Shown here piece after piece: positions 1-6,365 of a stretch of 6,515 nt of DNA (positions are counted from its first letter, which is position 1; the number at the start of each line of letters is the position of its first letter). The translations under genes were made by a program, and so were the position numbers. The DNA comes from Oligoflexia bacterium (GTDB lineage Bacteria > Myxococcota_A > UBA796 > UBA2385): contig JAADHA010000415.1 of the NCBI GenBank assembly GCA_013152105.1, forward strand, positions 1-6,515, given 5' to 3'. Under the pieces are notes generated by a model. It searched no databases and was not told the DNA's origin. It worked only from the letters and a program-made list of their open reading frames with translations.

Positions 1-1
1 C

Positions 2-244
2 TCGACGATGGCTGCGGATGCCGCCCTGGAGGACGCTGAACAGATGGCGCGGGTCCGGGCGGCGGTGGACGCCCTGCCGGAGCGCCTGCGGTCGGTGGTG
101 ATGCTGTGTACCTTCTCCGAGCTGTCCTACGCCGAGGTGGCCCAGGTACTCGAGATCCCGGCCGGAACCGTGGCCTCGCGGAAGAACAAGGCGATGGCCG
201 TGCTACGATCACAGTTGGAGGACGGGAATGGAGGATCGGGATGA
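2..244 (+). CDS. ECF-type RNA polymerase sigma factor, C-terminal part (5' end outside window)
   Basis: The reading frame is open to the left edge, so only the last 80 residues are visible. They match sigma-70 region 4, the helix-turn-helix that contacts the -35 promoter element. ALPERLR (visible residues 24-30) begins the domain, followed by SVVML and F-SELSYAEVAQVL (38-50), then IPAGTVASRKNKAMAVLR (52-69), where GTV-SR is the hallmark turn and recognition helix. Most ECF factors have GTVKSRLHRAR here; this one reads ASRKNKA, so the recognition helix is somewhat divergent. The protein ends soon after the domain with a short Gly-rich tail, as in small ECF sigmas, so no C-terminal extension is present. 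The stop codon overlaps the ATG of the next gene (ATGA, 241-244), implying translational coupling with a candidate anti-sigma factor. Region 2 lies off the window, so the ECF subgroup cannot be assigned. Confidence 0.85.
   Translation, partial: STMAADAALEDAEQMARVRAAVDALPERLRSVVMLCTFSELSYAEVAQVLEIPAGTVASRKNKAMAVLRSQLEDGNGGSG
230..234 (+). promoter_or_regulatory. Ribosome binding site of the candidate anti-sigma gene
   Basis: A perfect GGAGG lies six bases before the ATG at 241. It sits inside the 3' end of the sigma gene and fixes the start of the downstream gene at 241, not at the upstream in-frame ATG at 106. Confidence 0.7.
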
Positions 245-606
245 CTGACCTGGATCGTGTCTTCGAGAACCTGGAGCCGGCGCCCGGGGGCTGGATCCGC
301 CTGCGCGCCCGCATCGGTGCGGCTCCGCCCCGCCGCTTCTCGCCGTGGGTGCTCGTACCTCTCGCGGCGGCGGCGGTCGCCTTGCTGGTCGCGCGGACTC
401 CCTCTCCTCCCTTGGCCCCTCTCGGATCCGACAGCGCGGTGATGGCGCTGCTGGGCCAGGACTTGTCGGCTCCGGTGGTGTCGGCCGCGCCGGACCGGGT
501 CGCGGTGCAGCGGGTGTCCGTGGATGACCAGGTGGTGTTCTTCCGGGTCGGAGCCCTTGCAGCGAATCCACCCGATCACCGCTCGTTCCTGCCCCTCCCG
601 CGATAG
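241..606 (+). CDS. Short single-pass membrane protein, candidate anti-sigma factor
   Basis: This predicted protein has 121 residues. Residues 1-32 form a charged N-terminal segment, including PAPGGWIRLRARI (13-25), a pattern I associate with proteins encoded beside ECF sigma genes in Myxococcota-like genomes. Residues 35-51 (PWVLVPLAAAAVALLVA) form one hydrophobic segment preceded by RR, fitting an inner-membrane anchor with the N-terminus in the cytoplasm. The remainder is a roughly 70-residue presumably extracytoplasmic part without a recognised domain. The start at 241 is supported by GGAGG at 230-234 and by the ATGA overlap with the sigma gene. Genes in this position commonly encode the cognate anti-sigma factor. 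However, the HxxxCxxC zinc-binding motif of classical ZAS anti-sigmas is absent, and there are no cysteines at all. The cytoplasmic segment is also very short for a sigma-binding domain. The anti-sigma role is therefore inference from position and topology; a simple regulatory or structural membrane protein is the alternative. Confidence 0.65.
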   Translation: MTDLDRVFENLEPAPGGWIRLRARIGAAPPRRFSPWVLVPLAAAAVALLVARTPSPPLAPLGSDSAVMALLGQDLSAPVVSAAPDRVAVQRVSVDDQVVFFRVGALAANPPDHRSFLPLPR

Positions 607-611
607 TGGTT

Positions 612-620
612 GGGGCGGAG
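612..620 (+). promoter_or_regulatory. Ribosome binding site deciding the yhaO-like start at 627
   Basis: The purine-rich stretch GGGGCGGAG ends six bases before ATG 627. The alternative GTG at 606 overlaps the preceding stop codon and would add seven residues (VGAETT-type) absent from the conserved family N-terminus, so 627 is preferred. Confidence 0.55.
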
Positions 621-626
621 ACGACC

Positions 627-1934
627 ATGTTCCAATTCATCCACTGCGCGGACATTCACCTCGACAGCCCCCTTCGCGGCCTGGCTCGTTATGACGGCGC
701 GCCCCTGGACGCCTTGCGCGGCGCCAGCCGGCGGGCCCTGGAGAAGCTGGTCGAGTTGGCCATCGAACAAGATGTCGCCTTTGTGTTGGTCGCGGGCGAC
801 CTCTACGATGGGGACTGGAAGGACTACAACACCGGACTGTTCCTGGTGCGGCAGATGGCGCGCCTCAAGGCCGCGGGGATCCAGGTCTTCATGGTCACCG
901 GCAATCACGACGCGGCCAGCCAGATCACCCGGCACCTGTCCCTGCCGGACAACGTCAAGGTGCTGTCCACTCGTCGGCCCGAGTCCGTCGATGTGGTCGA
1001 ACTCGGTGTGGTCGTACACGGCCAAGGGTACGCGACCCAGGCGGTGAGCCAGGACCTCTCCCAGGGCTACCCCAAAGCGTCGCCCGGTCGCTTCAATATC
1101 GGCTTGTTGCACACCAGCTTGAACGGACGCCCCGGACATGCCAGCTACGCACCCTGTACAGTCGATGGCCTACGGACTCGGGGCTATGACTACTGGGCTT
1201 TGGGTCATGTGCACAGTCGTGAGATCGTCTGCCAAGACCCGTGGATCGTCTTTCCGGGCAACATCCAGGGCCGGCACGCTCGCGAGACCGGTTCAAAGGG
1301 CTGCACCCTGGTCACCGTGCAGGATGGCGCGGTCCAAGATGTCGAACATCGTGAACTGGACGTGGTGCGCTGGGTGTGCTGCCAGGTGCAGACCGAGGGG
1401 GCCGGCTCGCCGGACCAGGTCGTACAGCGGGTTCGCGATGCGCTGGCTGCCCAGGTGGATCAGGTTGAAGACCAGATCCTGGCCGTGCGGGTGATCCTCT
1501 GTGGGGCCACCGCTGCCCATGCGCAGCTCCGAGCCAGTCCAGACCAGTGGGCCAATGAAGTCCGGGCCTGTGCCCTCGACCTGAACGCGGACCGGTTCTG
1601 GATCGAGAAGGTCGTAGACCAGACCCGGGCACCGGCCCGCGCCCCGCTTGATCCCGACCAGGCCATCGGTGCGCTGCTGGCCGGGATCGACGCCGCGATC
1701 ATGGACGACGCCCGTGTGCGGGAACTGTCCACCTTGTTTGATGATCTGCGCCGCAAGCTGCCGGTCGAACTGACATCCGGTGAGGATGGCCTGGACCTCC
1801 AACAGCCTGAAATCCTGCGCGAAGCCATGGCCGACGCCCGTGAGATCATCCTGGTGGGTCTGCTGGATGCCTCGGCGCAGTCTTCATCCAACACTTCATC
1901 CAACACGTCATCAAACACTGGTGGTGTCCTGTGA
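627..1934 (+). CDS. yhaO: YhaO/SbcD-type metallophosphoesterase, DNA repair exonuclease subunit
   Basis: This 435-residue protein is the predicted nuclease partner of the ATPase encoded next, analogous to SbcD/Mre11 in SbcCD/Mre11-Rad50, acting on DNA ends in the cytoplasm. All calcineurin-like phosphoesterase motifs are visible: DIH (D9, H11), GDLYDGD (57-63), GNHD (92-95, with the catalytic-type histidine H94), LLHTS (160-164) and GHVH (193-196). The block FPGNIQGRHARETGSKGC (209-226) is typical of the YhaO branch, as is the start FIHCADIHLDSPL (4-16). The C-terminal half (about 230-420) is a less conserved capping and ATPase-binding region. ATG 627 is chosen over GTG 606 because of a ribosome binding site at 612-620 and the family N-terminus. 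The stop overlaps the GTG of the ATPase gene (GTGA, 1931-1934), so the subunits are translationally coupled. The last residues before the stop contain a triple SSNT repeat. Established: in Bacillus subtilis YhaO and YhaN are encoded together. Exact substrate here is unknown. Confidence 0.9.
   Translation: MFQFIHCADIHLDSPLRGLARYDGAPLDALRGASRRALEKLVELAIEQDVAFVLVAGDLYDGDWKDYNTGLFLVRQMARLKAAGIQVFMVTGNHDAASQITRHLSLPDNVKVLSTRRPESVDVVELGVVVHGQGYATQAVSQDLSQGYPKASPGRFNIGLLHTSLNGRPGHASYAPCTVDGLRTRGYDYWALGHVHSREIVCQDPWIVFPGNIQGRHARETGSKGCTLVTVQDGAVQDVEHRELDVVRWVCCQVQTEGAGSPDQVVQRVRDALAAQVDQVEDQILAVRVILCGATAAHAQLRASPDQWANEVRACALDLNADRFWIEKVVDQTRAPARAPLDPDQAIGALLAGIDAAIMDDARVRELSTLFDDLRRKLPVELTSGEDGLDLQQPEILREAMADAREIILVGLLDASAQSSSNTSSNTSSNTGGVL
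1884..1919 (+). repeat. Three tandem 12-base units at the 3' end of the yhaO-like gene
   Basis: Three consecutive units of TCATCCAACACN encode Ser-Ser-Asn-Thr three times. The first two units differ only at the last base of the ACN codon; the third also has TCA in place of TCC. The repeat lies in the extreme C-terminal tail, just before the GTGA overlap with the next gene. It looks like a recent slippage-type expansion in a dispensable tail, and it is visibly more AT-rich than the surrounding coding sequence. Confidence 0.85.
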
Positions 1935-4900
1935 AGCTGCTCTCCCTCGACCTGCTGGCCTACGGGCCCTTCACCGAGCAGCACCTGGAATTCGATGGCT
2001 TTGGCACCGACTTTCACATCATCCTGGGAAACAACGAGGCGGGCAAGAGCTCTTCCCTGCGCGCCCTCTGCGCCTTGCTCTACGGCGTGCCCGAGCGCAC
2101 AAAGGACGCCTTCCTGCACGCCAATACCAAGCTGCTGCTGGGCGGAAGGCTGCGCCACAGCGACGGTGAAGACCGGGCATTTCTGCGGCGTAAGGGTCGC
2201 AAGAACACCTTGATGGATCTCGACCGGCACCCGATCGCCGACACCTCTCTGGACCGCTTCCTGGTGGGCGTGGACCAGGATCGCTTCCAGTCCATGTTCG
2301 GCATCGACCACGACCGCCTGGCACAGGGCGCGGAAGAAATCCTGCGCGGTGGCGGCAATGTGGGACAGAGCCTGTTCGCAGCCAGCATTGGATCGACCAG
2401 GCTTCGCGAACTGTTGAAGGGACTCGACGACCAGACCGACAAGCTGTTCAGGCCGCGGGGCAGCACGCCCGCCGTCAACCAGACACTGGCCAGGTTCAAG
2501 GACGCCAAGCGCAGGGTGCGGGAACTGTCCAAGTCCAGCCGCGAGTGGGAAAAACAGTCCCAACACATCGAGAGTCTGAAGGCCGATTCGCGGGCCTTGG
2601 CCGACAAAAAGGCCACATTGGACACCCAGATCGCCCGCCTGCAACGCCTGAAGGCGGCGCTGCCGGTACTTGCGCGGCGAAGGGATCTGCTCAATGAGCT
2701 GGATGCCTTGGCCCAGGTCGTGTCGCTGCCCTTGGATGCCCCGGACCGCCGCCGCACGGCCGAGAACGCGCTGAGGGAAGCCCAGAGAACGTGCAAGCAG
2801 GCCGAACAAAAGCTGGTCGCGCTGAATGATCGTGCCGGCAGCATGGAGCTGCCACAGCCCTTGTTGGAGCAGAAGGCGGCCATCGACGCGATCTACAAGG
2901 AGCTGGGCCGCTACCGCAAGGCCACACAGGAGACCACCGAACACGAAGCCCGCAGCACCCAGCTCCGCGCGGACGCCCAGGACCTGCTCGACGCCCTGGG
3001 ACGAGACACCCCCCTCGACGATGTCCACGAGCTGCGCCCACGGACGGACACCTTAGCTCGGGTGCATGATTTGGTCCGGCGCTTCGAAGCCCTGGACCAG
3101 GCCCCGGGCCGATGCGCCACAGACCTGAAGCGGGCCCAGGGGGCGCTCGAAGAGGCCCAGCGAGATCTCGCGGGCCTAGACCCCGCCCAGGACCCCGCGC
3201 CGCTTCGGGCCACGATCCACCGGGTCCGAAAGCGCGGGGACCTGGAGCAGGCCCACCGGGACGCGGAAGTGGCGCTGGAGACTGCTCGCTCAGAGGCGAC
3301 GACCGCGTGCTCGGCGTTGCACGGGTGGCAGGGCACCCTGGATCAGGCCGAAGCCCTCGCGGTCCCTTCTCGCGACACCGTGGACCGCTTCGCCGAGGAT
3401 TTCGCCGAACACCAGCGGGCCGCCAAGGCGCGACAGGATGCGCTCAGGACAGGTCAGGAACGGCTGGCCGACCAGGATGAGAAGCTGGGCGCGCTGCGCC
3501 TGTCCGGCGACGTCCCGACCGAGGCCGAGCTGGAGCGGGCGCGGACTCGACGCACCCAGGGCTGGCAGCAGGTCCGCAAAGCCTGGCAGCAGGGACAGGA
3601 CCTGGGCATGGTGGTCCCGGACTTCGATGACGAGCACGACCTGCCCACGGCCTTTGAGGGCAGCGTGGCAGCGGCCGACGAGATCGGCGACCGCCTGCGC
3701 CGGGAAGCCGATCGGGTGGCTCGGTACGCGGAGCTCGAGGCATCCCGATCGCGCATCCTCGGCGATCTGGACACCTTGAAGACCCAGGGCGATGACGCGA
3801 CCCAGGCGCAGGCATCATTGGCGAAGCAGTGGTCCAATCTGTGGGCCCCGCTGGGTGTCACCTGCCTGCCCCCTCGCGAGATGCGGCCCTGGCTGGACCG
3901 GCACGAGCACATCGTTGGCCTGGCCCAGGGCGTCCGGCGGGCACATCAGCAGGTGACGGTCCTGGCCACCGATATTCAGCGCGTGCGGGATGAGATCTCG
4001 GCGGCGCTGGCAGGATTGGGGCACCCTCCCCTCGACCCGAGCGAGACCCTTGACGCGGCCCTCGACCGCGCCCAGCGTCTACTCGACACCATCGTGGAGA
4101 CTGCTCGGCGCCGGCAGGAGCTCGGACCGGCCATTCAGCAGCACCGCGATGCCCTCAAAGATGCGCAGCACGCGGCAGCACAGGCAGAGACCGCGCTGGC
4201 CGAGTGGCGAGACCAGTGGGCCAGCTCGATGGACGAGTTGGGTCTGCCCCCAACGGCGCTGCCGGCCGAGGCCACCGCAGTGCTGGGCAAGCTCAGCGAG
4301 CTGTTCGAGAAGCTCGACAAGGCGGATCGCGCGCGGACCAGCCTGAAGCGAGCACGAGCCGATGCCCGGACGTTTGAAGAACAAGTCCGCGCCGTGGTGG
4401 AGCTTGTCGCTCCCGACCTGGTGAACCAGCCGCCCAGCTACGCCGTCGAGACTCTGCACCAGCGCCTGGCCGCCGCCGAGAAGGACGCCACCACCCTCTC
4501 GGAGCTGGGACAGCAGATCGACGAGCTGAACGACCTCCTTCGGGACGCCAAGGCAAGTGAACTAGAGGCCAGCGCGGACCTCGCCCAACTTTGCCGCCAG
4601 GCAGGCTGCGACCGCGCGGACCAGCTCGAAGGAATCGAGCGCGACAGCCAGGCCAAGTGCGACAAGATCACCGCCCTGGCCGACCTGGACTTGAGCCTGA
4701 ACGAGCACCGAGGTGGCGCCACCATCGACGAGTTGGAAGCGCAGGCCGCTGATATCGACGCCGACGCCTTGCCCGGACGCATCGAAGCGCTGCGCCTGGA
4801 GATCGAGCCGTGCGAAGCGCGACGCTCGGAGCTGGACCGCCAGATCGGGCAGGAACAGGCGGAGTTCAGCCGGATCGACGGCAGTGACGACGCTGCGGCC

Positions 4901-5449
4901 GAGGCCGGCCAAGTCCAGGGACTGCTGGCCCAGATGCGCACGGATGTCGACCGCTACGTGCGCCTGCGATTGGCCTCGGAGCTGCTGCGCCAGGAAATCG
5001 AGCGCTACCGCCAGGCCAACCAGGGCCCCCTGCTGAAGCGGGCGAGCCAGCTCTTTTCGGCCTTGACCCTGGGCTCATTCGTGGACCTGCGGGCCGACCT
5101 GGGCGACAAGGGCGAACCGGTCTGGATCGGGCAGCGCCCCTCGGGCGAGCTGCTGGGCGTGGCGGGCATGAGCGACGGCACCATCGACCAGCTCTATTTG
5201 TCCATTCGCCTGGCCACGCTGGAGCGCCACCTTGCCGCTCGTGAGCCGATCCCCTTTGTCGTGGACGACATCCTTATCCGCTTCGATGACCAGCGCTCAT
5301 CCGCCGCCCTGGGCGTGCTGGCCGAGCTGTCCGAACACACGCAGGTGCTGTTTTTCACCCACCACGAACGGCTGGCGGAGCTGGCCCAGCAGCTTGGAGA
5401 CGGGCGGGTCGCCGTTCACAAGCTGGGGGCCAGCGCCGATCCGGGCTGA
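1931..5449 (+). CDS. yhaN: Long-form YhaN/SbcC-like coiled-coil ATPase
   Basis: This 1172-residue protein is the predicted ATPase and DNA-tethering partner of the YhaO-like nuclease. The N-terminal ATPase half has the family start LLSLDLLAYGPFTEQHLEF (3-21) and a Walker A motif GNNEAGKS (33-40). The C-terminal half holds an ABC-signature-like SDGTIDQLY (1081-1089), Walker B VVDDILIRFDD (1110-1120) and an H-loop-like FFTHHE (1141-1146). The roughly 900 residues between are rich in Glu, Ala, Gln, Arg and Leu and probably largely coiled coil. They contain recognisable modules: a tryptophan block with W545, the E576-SVAAADEIGDRLRREA stretch, LWAPLG followed by REMRPWL (from about 638 to 655), and W759 followed by LGLPP (770-774). 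These mark the long branch of the family; B. subtilis YhaN is shorter (about 960 aa). No CxxC zinc-hook motif is present. The start is GTG 1931, overlapping the yhaO stop, with only a weak GGTGG at 1920-1924, so coupling likely drives translation. Possible misannotation as SMC or RecF is unlikely given the partner gene. Confidence 0.9.
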   Translation: MKLLSLDLLAYGPFTEQHLEFDGFGTDFHIILGNNEAGKSSSLRALCALLYGVPERTKDAFLHANTKLLLGGRLRHSDGEDRAFLRRKGRKNTLMDLDRHPIADTSLDRFLVGVDQDRFQSMFGIDHDRLAQGAEEILRGGGNVGQSLFAASIGSTRLRELLKGLDDQTDKLFRPRGSTPAVNQTLARFKDAKRRVRELSKSSREWEKQSQHIESLKADSRALADKKATLDTQIARLQRLKAALPVLARRRDLLNELDALAQVVSLPLDAPDRRRTAENALREAQRTCKQAEQKLVALNDRAGSMELPQPLLEQKAAIDAIYKELGRYRKATQETTEHEARSTQLRADAQDLLDALGRDTPLDDVHELRPRTDTLARVHDLVRRFEALDQAPGRCATDLKRAQGALEEAQRDLAGLDPAQDPAPLRATIHRVRKRGDLEQAHRDAEVALETARSEATTACSALHGWQGTLDQAEALAVPSRDTVDRFAEDFAEHQRAAKARQDALRTGQERLADQDEKLGALRLSGDVPTEAELERARTRRTQGWQQVRKAWQQGQDLGMVVPDFDDEHDLPTAFEGSVAAADEIGDRLRREADRVARYAELEASRSRILGDLDTLKTQGDDATQAQASLAKQWSNLWAPLGVTCLPPREMRPWLDRHEHIVGLAQGVRRAHQQVTVLATDIQRVRDEISAALAGLGHPPLDPSETLDAALDRAQRLLDTIVETARRRQELGPAIQQHRDALKDAQHAAAQAETALAEWRDQWASSMDELGLPPTALPAEATAVLGKLSELFEKLDKADRARTSLKRARADARTFEEQVRAVVELVAPDLVNQPPSYAVETLHQRLAAAEKDATTLSELGQQIDELNDLLRDAKASELEASADLAQLCRQAGCDRADQLEGIERDSQAKCDKITALADLDLSLNEHRGGATIDELEAQAADIDADALPGRIEALRLEIEPCEARRSELDRQIGQEQAEFSRIDGSDDAAAEAGQVQGLLAQMRTDVDRYVRLRLASELLRQEIERYRQANQGPLLKRASQLFSALTLGSFVDLRADLGDKGEPVWIGQRPSGELLGVAGMSDGTIDQLYLSIRLATLERHLAAREPIPFVVDDILIRFDDQRSSAALGVLAELSEHTQVLFFTHHERLAELAQQLGDGRVAVHKLGASADPG

Positions 5450-5453
5450 GTCG

Positions 5454-5469
5454 CCCGGTGCGGGCCGGG
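5454..5469. terminator. Weak candidate hairpin between convergent genes
   Basis: CCCGG (5454-5458) can pair with CCGGG (5465-5469) around a six-base loop; an overlapping alternative pairs GCCCG (5453-5457) with CGGGC (5461-5465). It occupies the 21-base gap between the two convergent stop codons, where a bidirectional terminator would be expected. The stem is short and no T-run follows on either side, so this is a weak intrinsic terminator call; in GC-rich DNA such hairpins arise by chance. Confidence 0.25.
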
Positions 5470-5470
5470 A

Positions 5471-6058
5471 TCAGTGCCCGCGACTGCCGCCCTTGCGCCC
5501 GGGCCGACTGCCCGCAGGCAGGGTGCGGGTCTTGCCCTTCGGGGTGGTGGTGGTGGTGGTGGTGGTGGTCGTGCGGGTCTTGGCCGGAGCTGGTGTCTTG
5601 GTGACGCCTGGCTCGATCCCGATGCTGGTGTCGTAGGACATCCAGGAGTGGGAGCTGACGCCGTTGGCATCGCCGGCCTGGTAGTTCGGCTGGCCAGCCA
5701 GGATCGTGGCCTTCACCAGACCGCCAGCGGTGGTGACGGCGCCACCGTGCACAGCCGCGGTGCAGATGCTGGAGTCGCGGGTGTAGGGCCCCGTGCCCCA
5801 GACCGAGCCCGTGAGGCAGTTGGCCGGGCACATCACGTAGAAGCTGTTGCCGACGGCGCCGGTGAGGCGCTTGCCGCTGTCAGAGCAGGTCGCGACGTAG
5901 GGCTGGCTGCTGGTTCCCGCGCCGTCCATCGGTGTCTCCACCGATGTCGTCGTGGAGGTCGTGGATGTCGTGGTTTCCGCATCGTCGCTGCCGCAGGCCA
6001 GGGCCAGGGCGAACATGGTGGTACCGGTGAGGGCGAGAAGGGGGAGGCGCAAGCGCAT
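5471..6058 (-). CDS. LCCL-domain lipoprotein with Thr-rich linker and basic tail
   Basis: The predicted precursor has 195 residues. A signal peptide MRLRLPLLAL followed by a hydrophobic stretch ends in ALAC (19-22), a slightly non-canonical lipobox with C22 as the likely lipidated residue and Gly-Ser after it, so an exported, membrane-anchored protein is expected. Residues 25-42 are a Thr/Ser-rich linker. Residues about 56-148 match an LCCL domain: C58, the C77-PAN-C81 pair, VWGTGPYT (86-93), DSSIC (95-99, C99), AAVHGGAV (101-108) and NGVSS (132-136), with the four cysteines available for two disulfides. LCCL domains are best known in animal extracellular proteins (Limulus factor C, Coch-5b2, Lgl1) and apicomplexan surface proteins; their bacterial role is unknown. 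The C-terminus has ten consecutive threonines (163-172) followed by a Lys/Arg/Gly-rich tail that could bind an anionic surface polymer (inference). ATG 6058 is chosen because of GGAG six bases upstream and the signal peptide; the frame stays open to 6427 but those codons lack a sensible start context. Confidence 0.85.
   Translation of the reverse strand: MRLRLPLLALTGTTMFALALACGSDDAETTTSTTSTTTSVETPMDGAGTSSQPYVATCSDSGKRLTGAVGNSFYVMCPANCLTGSVWGTGPYTRDSSICTAAVHGGAVTTAGGLVKATILAGQPNYQAGDANGVSSHSWMSYDTSIGIEPGVTKTPAPAKTRTTTTTTTTTTPKGKTRTLPAGSRPGRKGGSRGH
5543..5569 (-). repeat. (ACC)9 trinucleotide microsatellite encoding poly-threonine
   Basis: Nine perfect GGT units on the plus strand read as ACC on the coding strand. 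With one adjoining ACG codon they encode ten consecutive threonines in the C-terminal part of the LCCL lipoprotein. Length change by slippage would alter the linker in whole residues without shifting the frame. Confidence 0.95.
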
Positions 6059-6365
6059 GGATTTCTCCGTTGGTGATTGCTGTGAGACGGGGCAGCGCCG
6101 GGGTGGGGCGGAGCACCAAGAGGGGAAGTCTGGCCCGGGCCCCCGCATGGAGCTCAGGTCGCGACGCATTCTGCACCTTGCGGCGCCTCGCGTCACGGGG
6201 GCGCAACCGGTCCAGAGTACCTTGTGCCAGACCGGTGCGAGTGATTGGCTGGTCCCGAGCGCGGTTTTATGGGGTTCCTCGGCTAGCTCCGCGCTGGCGT
6301 GCAGTCGATGAAAGGACCCGTTTGGGGAAAGGTGCATTCGGCCGAGGTGTCGCATAGGGCAGCAC
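6059..6365. other. Divergent intergenic region, presumed promoters of both flanking genes
   Basis: These 307 bases lie between the start of the minus-strand lipoprotein gene and the start of a plus-strand secreted-protein gene, so promoters in both directions should be here. I found no convincing -35/-10 pair. TTGGCT (6245-6250) with TTTTAT (6265-6270) has a 14-base spacer, too short for a standard housekeeping promoter. A 10-base perfect palindrome GGCCCGGGCC occurs at 6132-6141, but such sequences are expected by chance at this base composition. Open frames crossing the region lack coding character or a ribosome binding site. No RNA gene or riboswitch was recognised. Confidence 0.5.
6065..6068 (-). 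promoter_or_regulatory. Ribosome binding site of the LCCL lipoprotein gene
   Basis: CTCC on the plus strand reads GGAG on the coding strand, six bases before the ATG at 6058. It supports the internal start that begins directly at the signal peptide rather than any upstream codon in the longer open frame. Confidence 0.6.

Noticed and set aside
106..240. Start of the candidate anti-sigma gene at ATG 106
   Set aside because: This would overlap nearly half of the visible sigma factor in another frame; the ATG at 241 has GGAGG at the right distance and forms an ATGA overlap.
2080..2883. A 267-codon minus-strand open frame inside yhaN
   Set aside because: Ser/Arg-rich antisense translation of the ATPase gene without any domain or start context.
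1460..3028. A 522-codon open frame on the minus strand across the yhaO-yhaN junction
   Set aside because: It lies antisense to two genes with complete conserved motifs and reads as a Gln/Gly/Val-rich shadow typical of GC-rich DNA; it has no recognisable domain.
4590..4620. C-RQAG-C pair in YhaN as a zinc hook
   Set aside because: The spacing is four residues rather than two and there is no proline-rich apex pattern as in CPxC-type hooks; it lies far towards the C-terminal arm rather than at the expected middle of the coiled coil.
6245..6270. TTGGCT and TTTTAT as a promoter for the plus-strand secreted protein
   Set aside because: The 14-base spacer is too short and the site lies about 95 bases before the start codon; the match is no better than chance.
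5952..6357. Plus-strand open frames crossing the intergenic region (5952-6311 and 6070-6357)
   Set aside because: No ribosome binding site, no domain, Arg/Ser-rich composition of non-coding GC-rich sequence, and the first overlaps the signal peptide region of the lipoprotein gene.
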